This document shows, in pieces, positions 39,418 through 39,673 of a stretch of 39,673 nucleotides of DNA. The DNA is from Planctomycetota bacterium (GTDB lineage: Bacteria > Planctomycetota > JAJSAM01 > JAJVHW01), in NCBI GenBank assembly GCA_024280885.1, contig JAJRPF010000055.1, forward strand, positions 1-39,673, in the 5' to 3' direction. The position numbers and the translations under genes were made by a program. The notes below the pieces were generated by a model. The model did no database searches. It worked only from the letters and a program-made list of their open reading frames with translations, and was not told the origin of the DNA. How positions within the stretch are numbered: the stretch's first letter is position 1; every line of letters begins with the position of its first letter.

Positions 39418-39673
39418 ATGCGTCGGAACTTGATCTCAGCCCTGCTCGTCGTCTGCCTCGCGGTCACTAGCGCGTTTGCTGCGGACGGCGGTATCACCAA
39501 GACTCTCAAGCTCGAGAACGGCATCGAGGTCGTGCTCATCTCCGACCCGGATCTCGACCGCAGCGCTGCGTCGATGGTCGTGAACGTCGGTTCGATGGAC
39601 AACCCCCGCGACCAGATGGGCATCGCCCACTTCCTTGAGCACATGCTCTTCCTCGGGACGGAGAAGTACCCCG
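39418..39673 (+). CDS. M16 family zinc metallopeptidase, partial (cut by window end)
   Basis: ATG 39418 (MRRNLISALLVVCLAVTSAF) has GGAGA five bases upstream and starts a signal peptide, with probable cleavage after AFA. The mature part opens ITKTLKLENGIEVVLISDPD and then contains HFLEHMLFLG, the inverted zinc-binding H-x2-E-H of insulinase/pitrilysin peptidases. An in-frame ATG at 39394 is possible. The window ends after 85 codons. It would be a periplasmic or envelope-linked peptidase. It is divergent from mqnE across 175 bases that must hold both promoters. Confidence 0.92.
   Translation, partial: MRRNLISALLVVCLAVTSAFAADGGITKTLKLENGIEVVLISDPDLDRSAASMVVNVGSMDNPRDQMGIAHFLEHMLFLGTEKYP

Overview
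The window is high in G+C throughout and falls into two unlike parts. Positions 1 to about 32,680 are accessory DNA: restriction and defence genes, then a phage-like or satellite-like block, then a serine-recombinase gene cluster. From the tRNA-Asn gene (32,678-32,752, minus strand) to the end, the genes look like ordinary chromosome: an FAD-dependent amine/amino-acid oxidoreductase, a small Cys-containing protein, a TMTC-like membrane protein with TPR repeats, a LysM lipoprotein, GreA, the futalosine-pathway menaquinone enzyme MqnE and the start of an M16 peptidase. MqnE, Shine-Dalgarno-like sites, the M16 peptidase and the TMTC-like protein point to a Gram-negative bacterium of an environmental, probably uncultivated lineage. 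The DUF2924/serine-recombinase cluster would fit Planctomycetota, but I cannot prove the phylum from this sequence.

Left part (1-19,200), a defence island. It opens with the end of an unknown gene and a frameshifted EVK nuclease gene. A type I restriction-modification operon hsdR-hsdS-hsdM follows, with a fourth gene for a PD-(D/E)xK-like protein; all four are joined by 4-base stop/start overlaps. Next come a minus-strand HEPN-domain protein and three small unknown genes. A broken short DUF2924 gene, an XRE regulator and a winged-helix/restriction-endonuclease fusion follow, the last two divergent around a repeat-rich control region. A minus-strand three-gene operon encodes a nuclease-like protein, a small middle component and a Rad50-like ATPase with a CPAC hook, which is the Lamassu/DdmABC/ABC-three-component layout. 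A Schlafen AlbA_2 protein closes this part.

Middle part (19,400-26,500), a phage or phage-satellite core: tyrosine integrase, small and large terminase subunits on the minus strand, an excisionase-like HTH protein and a primase-helicase. No capsid, portal or tail gene is present in the window.

Third part (26,500-31,300), a tightly coupled plus-strand cluster. It encodes a small basic protein, a ParB-domain DNA methyltransferase, a DUF4406-like protein, a short unknown protein, a DUF2924 protein, a large serine recombinase and an HTH protein. Five of the six junctions are 4-base overlaps or nearly so. It is followed by a minus-strand gene resembling DarT/ART-like toxins, and then by the 3' end of tRNA-Asn, a likely integration boundary.

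The best candidates for under-described biology are the four-gene hsd operon with its extra nuclease and leader palindrome, the DUF2924-recombinase-HTH cluster (with a decayed second DUF2924 copy at 12 kb), and the capsid-less terminase/primase element.
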